DNA from: Patella vulgata
Lineage: Eukaryota; Mollusca; Gastropoda; Patellidae
Length of the DNA stretch: 64,000 nucleotides
Assembly: GCF_932274485.2 (NCBI RefSeq)
Contig: NC_065886.2
Coordinates: 13,839,501-13,903,500 of the forward strand
Reading direction: 5' to 3'
Shown in pieces: positions 62,395 through 64,000 of the stretch; the first letter of the stretch is position 1, and every line of letters begins with the position of its first letter. The position numbers and the translations under genes were made by a program. Under the pieces are notes generated by a model. It did not search any database. It was not told the origin of the DNA and worked only from the letters and a program-made list of their open reading frames with translations.

Positions 62395-63483
62395 AAGATA
62401 GGTTGCCAGGCAACGAAACATACGCCCACAGCGGCTAAATCGTCCGAGCGGTCGCATATTTATTCCTTTGTAGTTAATTGGGGGACTTTACAAGACAGTT
62501 CCATACAGATCAGATTATAATTTTTGCTGTTTGAGGGTTCACAAGGTTCTACAAATTGAAACAAGGGTCTCAACTCTGGAAGTAATCTACAGAAATTGTT
62601 GAAATTTGACAGGCTTTTTCGTTTCACAAATTTAAATGATGCATATATACATGTGTATTTCATACATATCGGATGATAACTTTCATCAATCGAGCATTAA
62701 CAAGGTTGAACAAAGTCAAACAAGGGCAATAACTCCAGAAGTAATAAACGGAAATTGCTGAAATTCAATAGGATTCTTCTCTTTACTAATTTAAATGATG
62801 CACGTAAATTTCATACAGATCAGCATATAACTTTTGATGTTAGAGCATTCACAAAGTTCAATAAAGTGAAACAAGGGCCATAACACTAGAAGTAATAAAC
62901 GGAAGTTGCTGAAATTCAATAGGCTTCTTCGTTTCACTGATTTAAAAAATGCATATAAATTTCAGAAAGATCGAATGATAACTTTTGGCATTAGAGCATT
63001 CACAAGGTTTCTTCGTTTCACTAATTTAAATATTGCATATAAATTTCAGAAAGATAGGATGATAACTTTTGGGGTTAGAGCGTTCACAAGGTTAAACAAA
63101 GTGAAGCAAGGGCCATAACTCTAGAAGTAATAAACGGAAATTGCTGAAATTCAATAGGCTTCTTCGTTTCCCTAATTTAAATATTGCATATAAATTTCAC
63201 ATAGATCGGATGATAACTTTTGGCATTAGAGCGTTCACAAGGTTCAACAAAGTGAAACAGGGGCCATAACTCTAGACTTTAAAAACAGAAATTATTGAAA
63301 TTAAATAGGCTTCTTCATTTCACTAATGTAAACAACATATATCAATTTTAAAACAATTGGATGATAACTTTTGGCGTTAGAGTGTTCACAAGAAATTGTG
63401 GACGATGGACGGACGGACCGACGGACGGACCGACAGGGGCGACGGCAATATACGACCACATTTCCATGTGGGCGTATAAAAAA
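62395..63483 (+). mobile_element. Element E, copy 2
   Basis: Header GATAGGTTGCCAGGCAACGA with ACATACGCCCACAGCGGC, then five to six ~150-bp units as in copy 1. The end is a GGACGGACGGACC-type tract, CGACGGCAATATACG and a terminal hairpin ATACGACCACAT/ATGTGGGCGTAT. It differs from copy 1 by unit number and by an inserted ATACATGTGTA near 62650. Confidence 0.87.
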
Positions 63484-63540
63484 AGTATCAGTAATACTCT
63501 TGGAAAAGTCGCCTAAATTAATCATGTTGGATCAGAAGGC

Positions 63541-63640
63541 CTGTCATTGTACGTGACAAGGAATAGGGGCGCCTGTCCAGTCTCATGGGTTTTCTCCCAA
63601 GATCCTCTACGCACAAACAAATTATAAAAATAAAATTTGT
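63541..63640 (+). mobile_element. SINE-A copy 16, internal fragment, plus orientation
   Basis: GTACGTGACAAGGAATAGGG, GCGCCTGTCCAG, CATGGGTTTTCTCCCAAGAT and CTACGCACAAACAAATTAT match the box-B-to-core half of the family. Confidence 0.8.
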
Positions 63641-63644
63641 ACAT

Positions 63645-63811
63645 TTTTCAGAGGATGCTGAATGCTGCAAATTCTGAATTTATCTTACATGTATGTTTGT
63701 GAAAGCTGAACAAAATTGAATAATTTGTGGACCGATATTCCTTTCACAACATTGTAGTTTATAAGGGTTTCACAATCCCTCAAATAATGATCTGAGATTT
63801 TAATGGATAAT
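63645..63811 (+). repeat. Family F, copy 5
   Basis: GAGGATGCTGAATGCTGCAA, GACCGATATTCCTTTCACAA and CCCTCAAATAATGATCTGAG. It carries TACATGTA (63686-63693) where copy 2 reads GTATC. Its right end passes straight into the terminal array. Confidence 0.78.
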
Positions 63812-64000
63812 GAAGTGTAAGGATTTTATATTGTACAAGAAGTGTAAGGATTGTATGTTGCACAAGAAGTGTAAGGATTGTATGTTGCTATATTGTACAA
63901 GAAGTGTAAGGATTTTATGTTGCACAAGAAGTGTAAGGATTGTATGTTGCACAAGAAGTGTAAGGATTGTATATTGCACAAGAAGCGTAAAAAGGATTTT
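63812..64000. repeat. 27-bp minisatellite, runs off the window
   Basis: Seven or so units of GAAGTGTAAGGATTGTATGT plus TGCACAA; one unit is longer (adds TATATTGTAC). The right edge is not in the window. Confidence 0.93.

Overview
This window looks like AT-rich, intron-dense animal DNA, most likely from a bivalve or another lophotrochozoan. The reasons are one exon of a bilaterian neuronal Ig-superfamily gene, two tRNA-derived SINE families of the kind seen in molluscs, many short non-autonomous DNA transposons, and many minisatellites. The species call is inference. There is no bacterial-type gene organisation. Nearly all the short open frames in the window are chance frames or frames inside repeats.

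The only coding sequence I can identify with confidence is one minus-strand exon at 12560-12907. It encodes the first Ig domain of a turtle/IGSF9-family protein. It has clean splice sites and phase 1 at both ends. A weaker candidate exon, also on the minus strand, lies at 37875-38028. The rest is intron or intergenic DNA.

The repeats are the main content. SINE-A has about 16 copies; it has a tRNA-like head, a central core near 'TTTTCTCCGGGTCCTCCGG' and a (TC)n tail. SINE-B has about 15 copies; it has a tRNA-like head, a longer body and an (ATTTC)n tail. Several copies of each have perfect or near-perfect 9-15 bp target-site duplications, and the two families share the same 3' end before the tail. 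One SINE-B sits inside a SINE-A and another inside a SINE-B. There is also a TTAA-bounded MITE family, two palindromic MITEs, a mariner-like deletion derivative, a solo LTR inside a minisatellite, two matching 1.1-1.2 kb elements with internal ~150 bp repeats (38.07-39.27 and 62.40-63.48 kb), and a dispersed family ('F') two of whose copies run straight into minisatellites.

Layout: 0.45-1.44 kb is a 35-bp satellite. At 1.5-16 kb there are SINEs and the turtle-type exon. At 17-33 kb there are SINEs and MITEs with long unique intron-like DNA. At 33.5-37.1 kb lie the interrupted minisatellite with its solo LTR, the mariner remnant and the nested SINEs. At 38-48 kb there are E elements, nested SINE-B and a tandem array of SINE heads. 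At 48-56 kb the DNA is mostly unique. At 56.5-64 kb there are MITEs, a 270-bp foldback, F/E elements and terminal minisatellites.

The most striking signal is the palindromic octamer TACATGTA. I count about 50 copies, against an expectation of 2-3 for this base composition. Where related repeat copies can be compared, the octamer repeatedly replaces a plain TA. That is the footprint expected from excision of Tc1-type transposons (TA, CA/TG ends, TA). The window may therefore carry dozens of excision scars of a transposon that is itself mostly absent.
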